Source of the DNA: Bradyrhizobium sp. CIAT3101 | Lineage (GTDB): Bacteria > Pseudomonadota > Alphaproteobacteria > Rhizobiales > Xanthobacteraceae | Assembly (NCBI RefSeq): GCF_029714945.1 | Contig: NZ_CP121634.1 | Span: 2,935,001-2,999,000 of the forward strand | Length of the DNA stretch: 64,000 nucleotides | Direction of reading: 5' to 3' | Shown here: positions 25,469 through 34,154 of the stretch, piece after piece | Layout of the letters: each line of letters opens with the position of its first letter | How positions within the stretch are numbered: position 1 is the first letter of the stretch | Made by a program: the position numbers and the translations under genes | The notes under the pieces: generated by a model | Database searches by the model: none | Told to the model about the DNA's origin: nothing | What the model saw: the letters and a program-made list of their open reading frames with translations, nothing else

Positions 25469-26515
25469 ATGCTGGCTGATCGCATCGAGGCAAAATGGAT
25501 CGACGCATTTTGCGAGATCTTTGAGCGTTGCGCCGTCAAGGCCGGCGATACCGCGGCGATTCTCTCAGAGACGCAGTCGCGCGCGTTGAATGTACATCTG
25601 GCGGAGCTCGCGCTGTTGCGCATGGGGGCGAAGCCTTTTCACGTCGTCATGCCGACGCCGCGCAATCGGAACATCGTTCCGGTCCGCTCAACCGGCGCCA
25701 GCGAAGCGATCCAAAAGCTTGGGCCGGTCATCACTGCACTTCAGCAAGCCGGCTTCGTGGTGGATTGCACCGTCGAAGGCCTGATGCATGCGGTGGAAAC
25801 GCCAGAAATCCTGAAGGCCGGCGCGCGGATACTCGTGATCTCCAACGAACATCCCGAGGCGCTGGAGCGCATGGTGCCGGACCCGGCGCTGGAGAAGCGC
25901 GTTCGCGCAGCGGCCAAAATGCTGCGTGGGACGAAGCGCATGCGGGTCACCTCGAAGGCCGGCACGTCACTTGATGTCGACATGGTTGGCGCTTCGACGG
26001 TCGGCGTGTGGGGCTGGACCGACAAGCCGGGCACGTTGGCGCATTGGCCGGGCGGCATCGTCGTCAGCTTCCCGAAGAGTGGGACGATCAATGGCACGCT
26101 GGTGATGGCCCCGGGCGACATCAATCTCACGTTCAAGCGTTACCTGACGTCGCCGGTGAAGATGACGTTGAAGGACGATTACGTGGTCGAGCTGGAGGGC
26201 GAGGGCACGGATGCCGCCATGATGCGCGCCTATCTTGCCGCCTGGGGCGATCGGGAGGCCTATGCTGTGTCGCACGTCGGTTTCGGCATGAACCCGGGTG
26301 CGCGCTACGAGGCGTTGTCGATGTACGACCAGCGCGACACCAACGGCACGGAGATCCGCGCCGTCTCCGGCAACTTCCTGTTCTCGACCGGTGCCAATGA
26401 ATTCGCGGGCCGCTATACTGCCGGCCATTTCGACCTGCCGATGATGGGGACGACCATCGAGCTTGATGGCGTGGCGGTCGTGCGGGACGGCGTGCTTCAG
26501 GACGTCTTCGGCTAG
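25469..26515 (+). CDS. NicX-like (2,5-dihydroxypyridine 5,6-dioxygenase family) enzyme
   Basis: A 348-residue protein of the M29-peptidase-like fold to which NicX belongs. Shared segments from memory of NicX: RVTSKAGTSLDVDMVGAS, GTLVMAPGDINLTFKRYL, AYAVSHVGFGMNPGARYEAL, SGNFLFSTGANEFAG, TAGHFDLPMMGTTIELDG. The NicX iron ligands (His265, His318, Asp320) correspond here to His269, His320 and Asp322. NicX opens the ring of 2,5-dihydroxypyridine in nicotinate breakdown. The exact substrate is uncertain; a ring-cleaving dioxygenase or a metallo-hydrolase are both possible. It closes the transporter operon. Confidence 0.7.
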   Translation: MLADRIEAKWIDAFCEIFERCAVKAGDTAAILSETQSRALNVHLAELALLRMGAKPFHVVMPTPRNRNIVPVRSTGASEAIQKLGPVITALQQAGFVVDCTVEGLMHAVETPEILKAGARILVISNEHPEALERMVPDPALEKRVRAAAKMLRGTKRMRVTSKAGTSLDVDMVGASTVGVWGWTDKPGTLAHWPGGIVVSFPKSGTINGTLVMAPGDINLTFKRYLTSPVKMTLKDDYVVELEGEGTDAAMMRAYLAAWGDREAYAVSHVGFGMNPGARYEALSMYDQRDTNGTEIRAVSGNFLFSTGANEFAGRYTAGHFDLPMMGTTIELDGVAVVRDGVLQDVFG

Positions 26516-27504
26516 TCGCGGTCGAGCACCGGCGGACGAGCGAGGTCGAAGTGCCGGAGCAGGTCGACCATGGCCTGGAGCCGCTTTGCGCGATAGGCGT
26601 CAACGTCCATGCCTGAATAGTCGAGAAAGCCTGCGCCCGTGCGGAGGCCGATCCGGCCTTCATGCATGTTGCGTGAGATGACGTCCGGCGCCCGATAGCG
26701 GTCGCTGCCGAGCGCGCCTTCGAGATAGCGGCTGGCGTGGTAGAGAATGTCGCCGCCGCCCCAGTCGATGAATTCGAGCAATCCAAGCACCGCATAGCGG
26801 AAGCCGAAGCCGTAGCGGATCGCTTTGTCGATCTCCTCCGCGCTGGCGACGCCTTCCTCGACCATGCGCGCGGCCTCGTTCATCGCCAGCGCCTGGATGC
26901 GCGGAACGATGAAGCCGGGCGTCGCCGCGCAGACGACGGGCACCTTGCCGATGCCTTCGAGCAGCGCCTTGACCTCGTCGATGATGGCGGGATCGGTGGC
27001 TTTGCCGGGCGACACCTCGACCAGCGGGATCAGATAGGCCGGGTTGAGCCAGTGCACGTTGAGGAAGCGGCGAGGGTTCACGATCGCGCCGGAGAGATCG
27101 TCGACCAGGATGGTCGACGTGGTCGATGCGATGATCGTGTCGGGGCCGACCTGTTTTGAAGCCGCTCCCAGCACCTCCCGCTTGAGCTCGACGACCTCAG
27201 GAACGCCCTCGAACACAATTCCGGCTTCCAACAGCGCGGCGCTGCTTTGGCTCGCCGGCACCACCGAAACCCGCGCGATCAGCGGATCGACGTCGGTCTC
27301 GGTCAGCAGCCCCAGCTTTGCGAGGCTGGTAAAGGTCTTACGGACTTCGCTGAGCGCGTCCGCCTCCAGCCTGGCGAAATCGTCGGCTGAACGGGCCTTG
27401 ATGTCGATCATCGTGACCGTATGCCCCGCATAGGCGAACGCGACGGCGATACCGCGGCCCATGCGTCCGGCCCCGAGGCAGGCAATGTTGGCGCGACGAG
27501 TCAT
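26512..27504 (-). CDS. 3-hydroxyacyl-CoA dehydrogenase family protein
   Basis: A 330-residue NAD-dependent dehydrogenase. ANIACLGAGRMGRGIAVAFA is the Rossmann motif, TIIASTTSTILVDDLSGAIV and RFLNVHWLNPAYLIPLVEVS carry the catalytic serine and histidine region, and KVPVVCAATPGFIVPRIQAL starts the helical C-terminal domain. It would oxidise a 3-hydroxyacyl-CoA (or carnitine-like 3-hydroxy acid) in the degradation of ring-opened intermediates. Last gene of the minus-strand operon; its end overlaps the end of the NicX-like gene by 4 bases. Confidence 0.85.
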   Translation of the reverse strand: MTRRANIACLGAGRMGRGIAVAFAYAGHTVTMIDIKARSADDFARLEADALSEVRKTFTSLAKLGLLTETDVDPLIARVSVVPASQSSAALLEAGIVFEGVPEVVELKREVLGAASKQVGPDTIIASTTSTILVDDLSGAIVNPRRFLNVHWLNPAYLIPLVEVSPGKATDPAIIDEVKALLEGIGKVPVVCAATPGFIVPRIQALAMNEAARMVEEGVASAEEIDKAIRYGFGFRYAVLGLLEFIDWGGGDILYHASRYLEGALGSDRYRAPDVISRNMHEGRIGLRTGAGFLDYSGMDVDAYRAKRLQAMVDLLRHFDLARPPVLDRD

Positions 27505-27507
27505 CGG

Positions 27508-28596
27508 TCAGAATCCTTCGCGAAGCAGCAACTGCAATTCGGCCTTGTGAAGCTTGCCAAGCCCCAGCGTCTCCAGCGTCCGCCCGCCTTGCGTAAAATC
27601 CTCGCCGCAGATTGCGCCGCCGATGGCCAGGAGAGCCTTGGCGAGCGGCGTGGCCACGCCCGCGAGCCCCGCAACCGACACCAGCAGCGACAGGCCAAGC
27701 CGCAGATCTTCGCGCATGTAGCGATGTTCTCTCAGCACGATCCGCTCGCGCCAGTCGCCGGAATCCGTCAGGCGGTCATGGGAGCCACGGCCATACATCC
27801 AGATCTCGCCTTCCTTGGCGTAATGGTGCGCGAGCGGAAAATGCGGCGCGCCATAGCCGAGCGCCTCGCGCACGCCGATCCGCTCGGCGTCGAGTGCGTC
27901 GGTCACTCGCCGGATCGCGGCTTGCGTTCCCTCCTTGTGGATGTCCCACCGCTCGAAATGCTCGATCGGGCCGGCGTTCATCACGATCAGCGGCGGGTGG
28001 ATGATGCAGCCTGCATTCATCAGCGCGCCCGAGAGCGCGTCACCACACGGCTCGATCACGCCTGGGAAGGCGCGTCCGATCACCTCGAGCGCATGTGACG
28101 CCCGGTCGAGCGGGAACACGCCGACTGGCAGCCGCTTGGCACGGATGGTGATCGCGACCTCGAATGGCCCGTGCTTGCGGGTGAGCCACGGCAGCGTTCC
28201 CGTTTCCGCGAAGCTTGCTTTGGCACGATTGCCGGCGTCGCGCGCGGCCTGCGCGAAGATCATTGAGCCGAACGTCGCGGGTGGCAGAAACACGACCTGA
28301 CCATCCCGAAGATGCGGTGCGAGGACCCGGGCGATGTCCTGCTGCGCGAAGGCGGGAGCAGGGCACACGATCAGCTCGACCCCGTTGACGGCTTCAGCGA
28401 TATCGGTCGTCGCAAGCGCGAGCTTCACATCGTGCTGGCCGTTGTGATCCTTCACCAGGATGCGTGAGCCAGCGGCACCATGTGCAGCGACCTGCTCTGC
28501 GTCCCGGCGCCACAGCCGGACCTCATGTCCCGACAGCGCAAAGTCGCCTGCGGCCGCGAAAGAGCCGTTTCCCCCACCCAGAACCGCAATCTTCAA
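27508..28596 (-). CDS. octopine/nopaline dehydrogenase-like NAD(P) oxidoreductase
   Basis: A 362-residue protein with an N-terminal Rossmann domain (KIAVLGGGNGSFAAAGDFAL; LWRRDAEQV) and the C-terminal opine dehydrogenase domain (NAGCIIHPPLIVMNAGPIEH; APHFPLAHHYAKEGEIW, with the histidine expected in catalysis). Opine dehydrogenases reductively join amino acids to keto acids, or act in reverse. Its presence inside an aromatic-CoA operon is unusual and suggests a step on a nitrogen-containing intermediate. Ends overlap or abut both neighbours, so it is certainly co-transcribed. Confidence 0.8.
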   Translation of the reverse strand: MKIAVLGGGNGSFAAAGDFALSGHEVRLWRRDAEQVAAHGAAGSRILVKDHNGQHDVKLALATTDIAEAVNGVELIVCPAPAFAQQDIARVLAPHLRDGQVVFLPPATFGSMIFAQAARDAGNRAKASFAETGTLPWLTRKHGPFEVAITIRAKRLPVGVFPLDRASHALEVIGRAFPGVIEPCGDALSGALMNAGCIIHPPLIVMNAGPIEHFERWDIHKEGTQAAIRRVTDALDAERIGVREALGYGAPHFPLAHHYAKEGEIWMYGRGSHDRLTDSGDWRERIVLREHRYMREDLRLGLSLLVSVAGLAGVATPLAKALLAIGGAICGEDFTQGGRTLETLGLGKLHKAELQLLLREGF

Positions 28597-30119
28597 GATG
28601 CTTCTCCTTGCGCGCGCGACTGCGCATCAATCTGCTTCAGCAAGAAATGCTGGACCTTGCCGAGCGCTGTGCGCGGCATGTCAGCGACGAAGACGATGTC
28701 GCGTGGAACCTTGTAGCGGGCGAGCTGCGCCTGAACGTGCGCTCTCAGCTCGTCCGCTTCGAGATGGCAGTCGGCTCGCCGGATGACATAGGCGACGGGG
28801 ACTTCGTCCCAGCGCGGGTCCGGCCGGCCGATCACGGCGCATTCGCTGACGTCAGGATGCTCGAGCAGCACCCGTTCGACCTCGGCCGGATAGATGTTCT
28901 CGCCACCGGAAATGATCAGGTTCTTCTTGCGGTCGCGGACCCAGAAGTAGCCGTCCGCGTCGCACAGGCCGATATCGCCGGTGCGGTACCAGCCGTCGTG
29001 CAGCGCTTCGCGTGTGGCGTCAGCATTGCCCCAGTATTCGAAGAGGACGTTGGGGCCGCGGACCGCAATCTCGCCCGGCGTGCCCGCCGGCACCTCGTTG
29101 CCGGCCTGATCGATCACCTTCGCTTCGCAGCACAGGCCGGCAAGCCCGGTGGATCCGGCGTGCGACAGGTCGCCGCCGAGGCGGGTGTAGACGGCGATGG
29201 GGCAAGTTTCCGTCGAGCCGTAAACCTGTAGCACTGGCACGCCGCGCGCGACGAAGCGATTGATCAGGTGCGGAGGCACGATGGTCGAGCCGGTGGCGAC
29301 GGCCTTCAGCGATGAGAGATCGGTCGTGGCCCAGGCGGGGTGCTCGCTGACGGCCTGGATGATCGCCGGTACCATGACTGTCAGCGTCGGCCGCTCCCGT
29401 TCGATGCTCGCGAGCGCCGCGTCGGGCGTGAAGCGGGCGTGAATCGTGACGGTTGCGCCAAGCTGGAGCGCGGCGGTCGTCTGGATGTTGAGCCCGCCGA
29501 CGTGGAAGAACGGCAACACCGTCAGCACATGATCGTCGGATGTCATGTTGTGCATGTGCTGGCTCATGACGCCGTTCCAGAACAGCGCCTCCTGGCGCAG
29601 CACCGCGCCTTTCGGCCGCCCGGTCGTTCCTGACGTGTAGACGATCAGCAGCGGGCAGGAGAGATCGGTGTGCGGATTGCGTCCGCTGCTTCCCTTGCGC
29701 GCCAGCAGGCTTTCAAAGGCCGTGCCGTGCGCTGGCGCAAAATCGAGGCCGATGCAGGTGGTGCCCGGCGCGAGTTCAGGAAGAATTCCCTCAAATGCCT
29801 GCTCGAGCACCAGCACTTTGGCGCCGGCATCGGTGAGGATGAAGAGCTGCTCGGCGACCGCCAGCCGCCAATTCAAGGGCACCAGCATCGCGCCGAGCCG
29901 CGCGCATGCATAGAGCAGGACCAGATAGTCCGGCCGATTCAGGCTCAGGATCGCGACGCGGTCGCCTCGGCCGACACCGACTTCCTGCTTCAGGGCTGTT
30001 GCCGCCCGTTCGATGCGATCGGCGAACGCAGCATAGCTCAGCCGCTCTCCCTCGAAGGCGATGGCGGTCTTGTCCGGCGAAAACGCCGCGTTGCGATCGA
30101 TCAGACTGCAGAGGTCCAC
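28593..30119 (-). CDS. AMP-dependent acyl-CoA synthetase
   Basis: A 508-residue ANL-superfamily ligase: P-loop LLIVYTSGTTGRPKGAVL, VYGSTETCPIAVYTRLGGDL (A5), GWYRTGDIGLCDADGYFWVR (A7-A8 hinge) and LPRTALGK-like end (MPRTALGKVQHFL) with the catalytic lysine. It activates a carboxylic acid with ATP and CoA; the substrate is probably an aliphatic or ring-opened acid of this pathway. It overlaps the opine-dehydrogenase-like start by 4 bases and follows the acyl-CoA dehydrogenase gene by 2. Confidence 0.87.
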   Translation of the reverse strand: MDLCSLIDRNAAFSPDKTAIAFEGERLSYAAFADRIERAATALKQEVGVGRGDRVAILSLNRPDYLVLLYACARLGAMLVPLNWRLAVAEQLFILTDAGAKVLVLEQAFEGILPELAPGTTCIGLDFAPAHGTAFESLLARKGSSGRNPHTDLSCPLLIVYTSGTTGRPKGAVLRQEALFWNGVMSQHMHNMTSDDHVLTVLPFFHVGGLNIQTTAALQLGATVTIHARFTPDAALASIERERPTLTVMVPAIIQAVSEHPAWATTDLSSLKAVATGSTIVPPHLINRFVARGVPVLQVYGSTETCPIAVYTRLGGDLSHAGSTGLAGLCCEAKVIDQAGNEVPAGTPGEIAVRGPNVLFEYWGNADATREALHDGWYRTGDIGLCDADGYFWVRDRKKNLIISGGENIYPAEVERVLLEHPDVSECAVIGRPDPRWDEVPVAYVIRRADCHLEADELRAHVQAQLARYKVPRDIVFVADMPRTALGKVQHFLLKQIDAQSRAQGEAS

Positions 30120-30121
30120 CG

Positions 30122-31411
30122 TCAGTCGTCCGTTTCGCCGGCCTCGTACAGCGCCTCGCGACCGATCCGGTCGAGGCAGAGCTCGGCCGTCCAGGGCAGC
30201 ATCAGTGAGCCGCAGCGGCTGTCACGATAGATGCGCTCGAGCGGCAGCGAGCGGAGCATCGCCTGTCCCCCACAGGTGCGGATCGCAAGCGCGGCGAGTT
30301 CATTGGCGCCTTCCATCACCGAATATTGCGCGGCATAGGCGCGGAGGGTCTGCTCCTTGCTTGGATTGGCGCGCGCTTCGGTAACGGCCTGGAACCAGAT
30401 TGCCTTGATCTGCTCGAGCTTGATTTGCATCTGCGCGACCGCGATCTGCTTGGTCGGGTACATCCGGCGCCTGACCGGAGGCATGCCCGGCACCTCGCCG
30501 CGCAGATAGCGCACCGTGAAATCGTAAGAGGCTTGCGCGAGCCCCATATAGGTAGGCGACAGCGTCAGGAACATATGCGGCCAGCGCATGGCCGCCTGGA
30601 AGTAGACGCCGCGCGGCATCAGCGCAGAGTCTTCCGGCACGAACACATCCTTGAACAGCAGCGTCCGCGAGACCGTGCCGCGCATGCCGAGCGGATCCCA
30701 GTCGCCGACGACGGAAACACCCGGTGATTTGGCGGAGATCGCGAGGTAAAGCGTATTGCGGCGTGAGGCCTTCGCGCCTTCCTCGATTTCCGTGCAGAGC
30801 ACGCCGTAATAGTCGGCGTGGCCGGAGAGGGATGCAAAGATCTTCTTGCCGTTGACGATCCAGCCGCCTTCGACAGGCTTCGCTTCCGTGCCGAAGGCAA
30901 CGCCGCCTGCGGCTGCCGCGCCACCTTCGGAGAATGGCTGCGAATAGATCGCGCCGTCCTCGACGATGCGCTTGTAGTGGACGGCCCGCCGCTTTTCGTG
31001 TTCCGCGCGGGTCTCCGCATCCATGTCGAGATCATCTGCCAAAGGGCCCGACCACAGGGTGGAGCAGACATGCATGTTCCAGGTCAGCGCGGTCGCGCCG
31101 CAATAGCGGCCGATCTCCGCCGCTGCAAGGGCGTAGGTCTGGTAGTCAGCTCCGAGCCCCCCATGCTTCTTCGGTATGGCGATGCCGAGCAGGCCAACGC
31201 GGTGCAGGTCGCGATAATTCTCGGTCGGGAAGATCGCCTCGCGATCGTAAGCCGCCGCGCGACCCGCGAACACGCTCTGGCCGATCTCGCGCGCCCGCGC
31301 GATGATCCCGGCTTGTTCGTCGCTCAAGCGGAAAGCCACGGGATCGAAGATCGGCGCATCCAGCGCGACCTTGTCGCTCGTGCCAATGGTCTTGCTGACT
31401 TGCATGGTCAT
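30122..31411 (-). CDS. acyl-CoA dehydrogenase
   Basis: A 429-residue flavoenzyme. LHRVGLLGIAIPKKHGGLGA is the N-terminal helical domain, FSEGGAAAAGGVAFGTEAKP and GWIVNGKKIFASLSGHADYY the flavin-binding beta domain, and GDWDPLGMRGTVSRTLLFKD the family motif. NELAALAIRTCGGQAMLRSL near the end is the C-terminal helix bundle. It would introduce a double bond in a CoA thioester. The ATG at 31411 is used (31405 also possible); it is 8 bases from the hydrolase stop. Confidence 0.85.
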   Translation of the reverse strand: MTMQVSKTIGTSDKVALDAPIFDPVAFRLSDEQAGIIARAREIGQSVFAGRAAAYDREAIFPTENYRDLHRVGLLGIAIPKKHGGLGADYQTYALAAAEIGRYCGATALTWNMHVCSTLWSGPLADDLDMDAETRAEHEKRRAVHYKRIVEDGAIYSQPFSEGGAAAAGGVAFGTEAKPVEGGWIVNGKKIFASLSGHADYYGVLCTEIEEGAKASRRNTLYLAISAKSPGVSVVGDWDPLGMRGTVSRTLLFKDVFVPEDSALMPRGVYFQAAMRWPHMFLTLSPTYMGLAQASYDFTVRYLRGEVPGMPPVRRRMYPTKQIAVAQMQIKLEQIKAIWFQAVTEARANPSKEQTLRAYAAQYSVMEGANELAALAIRTCGGQAMLRSLPLERIYRDSRCGSLMLPWTAELCLDRIGREALYEAGETDD

Positions 31412-31418
31412 GGCGCAG

Positions 31419-32237
31419 TTACCGGTGTTTTGCAGCAACGGAGTCGACGAAGTTGCCAAGAGCCTTGTCGAAGGCATCGGGCCGCTCGAGGTTGGCGAGA
31501 TGGCCGACGCCGGGGAGTTCGACATATTCGGCCGAGGGAATGTAAGTTGCCGTTTTTGCCATCATTGGCGCAGGCGCATTGTTGTCTTTCGAACCGGAGA
31601 GCAACAGCGTCGGTACGGAAATGTCCTTGAGCGTGCTGCGCTGGTCGAATCCGATCAGGGCCAGCATCATGGCGCGATAGCTCGCTTCGGGCACGCTCCC
31701 CATGCACTCGCGCGCAAGCTCCATCCCCTTGGGATCGGGTTCGTCGCCGACGAGCTCCTTCACCAGCGACGGCGCCAGCGATTTCATGGTCTCGCCGCGA
31801 TCGAGTGGACCCAGGCGTGCCGCAATGAACGATTTCTGCCAGTCGCCGTCGGTCTTGCCAAAGGCCGGGCTGGTTTGCGCAAGGATGACAGCGCGCGCGA
31901 GTGTCGGCGATTGCACCAGCCATTTCTGGACGATCATGCCGCCGATCGAATGGCCGACCAGAATGGGGCTTGTCGCGCCGATCTGCTCGATGAATTGCTG
32001 GAGCGCATCGGCCAGGGCAGCGATGCTGACGCTGGCCAGTGGTGCCGAGCCGCCATAGCCCGGCATGTCCCATGCGATCGCGCGGAAACGATTGCCGAAC
32101 GTGGCAAGCTGCTGCCGCCAGGCCCGCGCCGCGCCACCAATGCCATGCAGGAAAACAAGGGGTATCGCCGTCGGATCGCCCGCAGCTTCATAGGCGAAAC
32201 GTCCGTCCCTTGTTATCATTGGCGCAGGCTGCGACAC
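31419..32237 (-). CDS. alpha/beta hydrolase
   Basis: A 272-residue hydrolase with the full triad in view: nucleophile Ser in LVGHSIGGMIVQKW, Asp in LLLSGSKDNNAPAP and His in ELPGVGHLANLERPDAF; oxyanion HGIGG in VFLHGIGGAARAW. It resembles ring-cleavage product or amide/enol-lactone hydrolases of aromatic pathways. It is the first gene of the minus-strand operon, with a MarR-type palindrome at 32299-32312 just upstream. Confidence 0.85.
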   Translation of the reverse strand: MSQPAPMITRDGRFAYEAAGDPTAIPLVFLHGIGGAARAWRQQLATFGNRFRAIAWDMPGYGGSAPLASVSIAALADALQQFIEQIGATSPILVGHSIGGMIVQKWLVQSPTLARAVILAQTSPAFGKTDGDWQKSFIAARLGPLDRGETMKSLAPSLVKELVGDEPDPKGMELARECMGSVPEASYRAMMLALIGFDQRSTLKDISVPTLLLSGSKDNNAPAPMMAKTATYIPSAEYVELPGVGHLANLERPDAFDKALGNFVDSVAAKHR

Positions 32238-32298
32238 GCGACATCCTTTTGCTTGGCCCGGCGATGCTAACAGGCCTGCGGGCGATGGGAAGAGATAA

Positions 32299-32312
32299 TT
32301 TTATACTTAAAG
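32299..32312. promoter_or_regulatory. MarR-type operator site 1
   Basis: TTTTATACTTAAAG, a degenerate copy of the palindrome TTTTAAGCCTAAAA found five more times in this cluster. It lies about 62 bases upstream of the hydrolase start on the minus strand. Confidence 0.5.
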
Positions 32313-32374
32313 CAATTTTCGGGCCGCTTCGCGCGCGCGCGTTTGCGTCGCCGATCTGCGCTTTCGTTGCAAAA

Positions 32375-32388
32375 GTTTGAAGGTTAAA
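32375..32388. promoter_or_regulatory. MarR-type operator site 2
   Basis: TTTGAAGGTTAAAA, a near match to the palindrome, 44 bases before the SDR start and just ahead of its CGGAGG ribosome site region. Confidence 0.55.
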
Positions 32389-32431
32389 ATATATCGGAGG
32401 AAGGATCAGCAGATCTCGAGGGAGCCCGCTC

Positions 32432-33193
32432 ATGTCCGCATTGCCGCATTCGCCGCACGCGCTGGTGACCGGTGGCGGTCGCGGCATTGGCCGCGCGATC
32501 GCAGCTTCGCTTGTCGACGCTGGTGCCATCGTGACGGTGCTCGGTCGGAACGCGGCTACTCTCGAAGAGGCGGTAAGCGCAGGGGCCGCGCATCATGCAG
32601 CCGTTGCCGATGTCTCGGACGAGGCTGGGCTGAAGGCGGCTATCTCCGCGGCGCATGCGCGAAAGCCGATCGATATCCTGATCGCAAATGCCGGCAGCGC
32701 CGAATCCGCGCCGTTCGCGAAATCGGACAGCGCCCTTTTTGCGCGCATGATGGACGTCAACTTCATGGGCGTTGTCCATGCCGTCCGCGCAGTCCTGCCG
32801 GGAATGAAGGATCGCCCCTATGGCCGGGTTATCGCGATTGCATCGACGGCGGGGCTGAAGGGTTACGCCTATGTGAGCGCGTATGCGGCGGCCAAGCACG
32901 CTGTGATTGGTCTCGTGCGTTCGCTCGCGCTGGAGATGGCCGGCAGCAACATCACCGTGAATGCGGTCTGCCCGGGCTTTACCGATACCGATCTCGTTGC
33001 CGGCAGCATCGACAACATCATGAAGAAGACCGGGCGAACCCGTGAGCAGGCGATCGCCGAGCTCGCAAAACACAATCCGCAAGGACGCCTGATCACGCCG
33101 CAGGAAGTGGCTAATGCCGTGCTTTGGCTGTGCAGCGCGAACGCCAGTGCGATCACGGGGCAGGCGATTGCTGTCGCCGGTGGCGAGATCTAA
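32432..33193 (+). CDS. short-chain dehydrogenase/reductase
   Basis: A 253-residue classical [23 protein letters not shown] for cofactor binding, [13 protein letters not shown] (NAG), [22 protein letters not shown] with the Ser and YxxxK catalytic residues, and [14 protein letters not shown]. It would act on a 3-hydroxyacyl-CoA or cyclic ketone intermediate in the 2-aminobenzoyl-CoA-type route. First gene of the plus-strand operon, under operator site 2. Confidence 0.88.
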   Translation: MSALPHSPHALVTGGGRGIGRAIAASLVDAGAIVTVLGRNAATLEEAVSAGAAHHAAVADVSDEAGLKAAISAAHARKPIDILIANAGSAESAPFAKSDSALFARMMDVNFMGVVHAVRAVLPGMKDRPYGRVIAIASTAGLKGYAYVSAYAAAKHAVIGLVRSLALEMAGSNITVNAVCPGFTDTDLVAGSIDNIMKKTGRTREQAIAELAKHNPQGRLITPQEVANAVLWLCSANASAITGQAIAVAGGEI

Positions 33194-33219
33194 CCGCGCG
33201 GAACAAGGAAGGAAATCTC

Positions 33220-34056
33220 ATGAGCAGACCAGCCAATCCCGTCACCGTCCCGCTCGCGGACTATTCGCCGCAACACTTCCTGCTGGCGGTGGTCGATGGC
33301 GTTGCCACCGTGACACTCAATCGGCCCGAGCGGAAGAATCCGCTAACGTTCGAGAGCTATCGCGAACTGACGGATTTCTTTCGCGCCTGCGCATTTGACG
33401 ACGCGGTCAAGTCGATCGTCATCACCGGCGCCGGCGGAAATTTCTCGTCCGGAGGCGATGTGTTCGAGATCATCGGGCCTCTGGTCAAGATGGATACCAA
33501 GGGGCTGACCGCGTTCACGCGGATGACCGGTGACCTCGTCAAGGCGATGCGGGCCTGCCCGCAGCCGATCGTGGCGGCGGTCGAGGGCATCTGCGCCGGC
33601 GCCGGCGCGATCATCGCCATGGCATCCGACATGCGGCTCGCCGCGAGCGGGGCCAAGGTCGCGTTCCTGTTCAACAAGGTGGGTCTTGGCGGCTGTGATA
33701 TGGGCGCCTGTGCGATCCTGCCGCGGATCATCGGTCAGTCCCGCGCCTCCGAGCTTCTGTTCACCGGCCGGTTCATGACCGCGGAGGAGGGCGAGCGCTG
33801 GGGGTTCTTCAGCCGCATCGTCACGCCGGAGCAGGTTCTGCCCCAGGCGCAGTTGTTGGCCAAGCAGGTCGCGGAAGGCCCGACCTTCGGCAACACCATG
33901 ACCAAACGGATGCTGGCCATGGAATGGGCGATGTCGGTGGAGGAAGCGATCGAAGCGGAGGCCGTGGCTCAAGCCCTATGCATGACGACGGCCGATTTCG
34001 AGCGCGCCTTCGAGGCTTTTGCCAACAAGGTCAAGCCGGTCTTCCGGGGCGACTGA
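33220..34056 (+). CDS. enoyl-CoA hydratase/isomerase family protein
   Basis: A 278-residue crotonase-fold enzyme: [20 protein letters not shown], oxyanion loop [16 protein letters not shown], second loop [20 protein letters not shown], and [20 protein letters not shown], where the usual catalytic glutamate position reads GCDMGA. Such enzymes hydrate, isomerise or open rings of CoA esters. It is 26 bases after the SDR gene; AAGGAAGG precedes ATG 33220. Confidence 0.87.
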   Translation: MSRPANPVTVPLADYSPQHFLLAVVDGVATVTLNRPERKNPLTFESYRELTDFFRACAFDDAVKSIVITGAGGNFSSGGDVFEIIGPLVKMDTKGLTAFTRMTGDLVKAMRACPQPIVAAVEGICAGAGAIIAMASDMRLAASGAKVAFLFNKVGLGGCDMGACAILPRIIGQSRASELLFTGRFMTAEEGERWGFFSRIVTPEQVLPQAQLLAKQVAEGPTFGNTMTKRMLAMEWAMSVEEAIEAEAVAQALCMTTADFERAFEAFANKVKPVFRGD

Positions 34057-34103
34057 CCAGCCTTTTCCTGCGGGAAGGCCTGGAATGGGGACTTGCCAGA
34101 AAT

Positions 34104-34117
34104 TATTTTAGGCTTAA
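34104..34117. promoter_or_regulatory. MarR-type operator site 3
   Basis: TATTTTAGGCTTAAAATA region; its core reads TTTTAAGCCTAAAA on the minus strand, identical to the core of site 6. It lies 38 bases upstream of the bifunctional monooxygenase start, overlapping its likely promoter. Confidence 0.65.
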
Positions 34118-34154
34118 AATAGTTTTCATGGCCGGGTGAATTGGCGAGGCTCCC

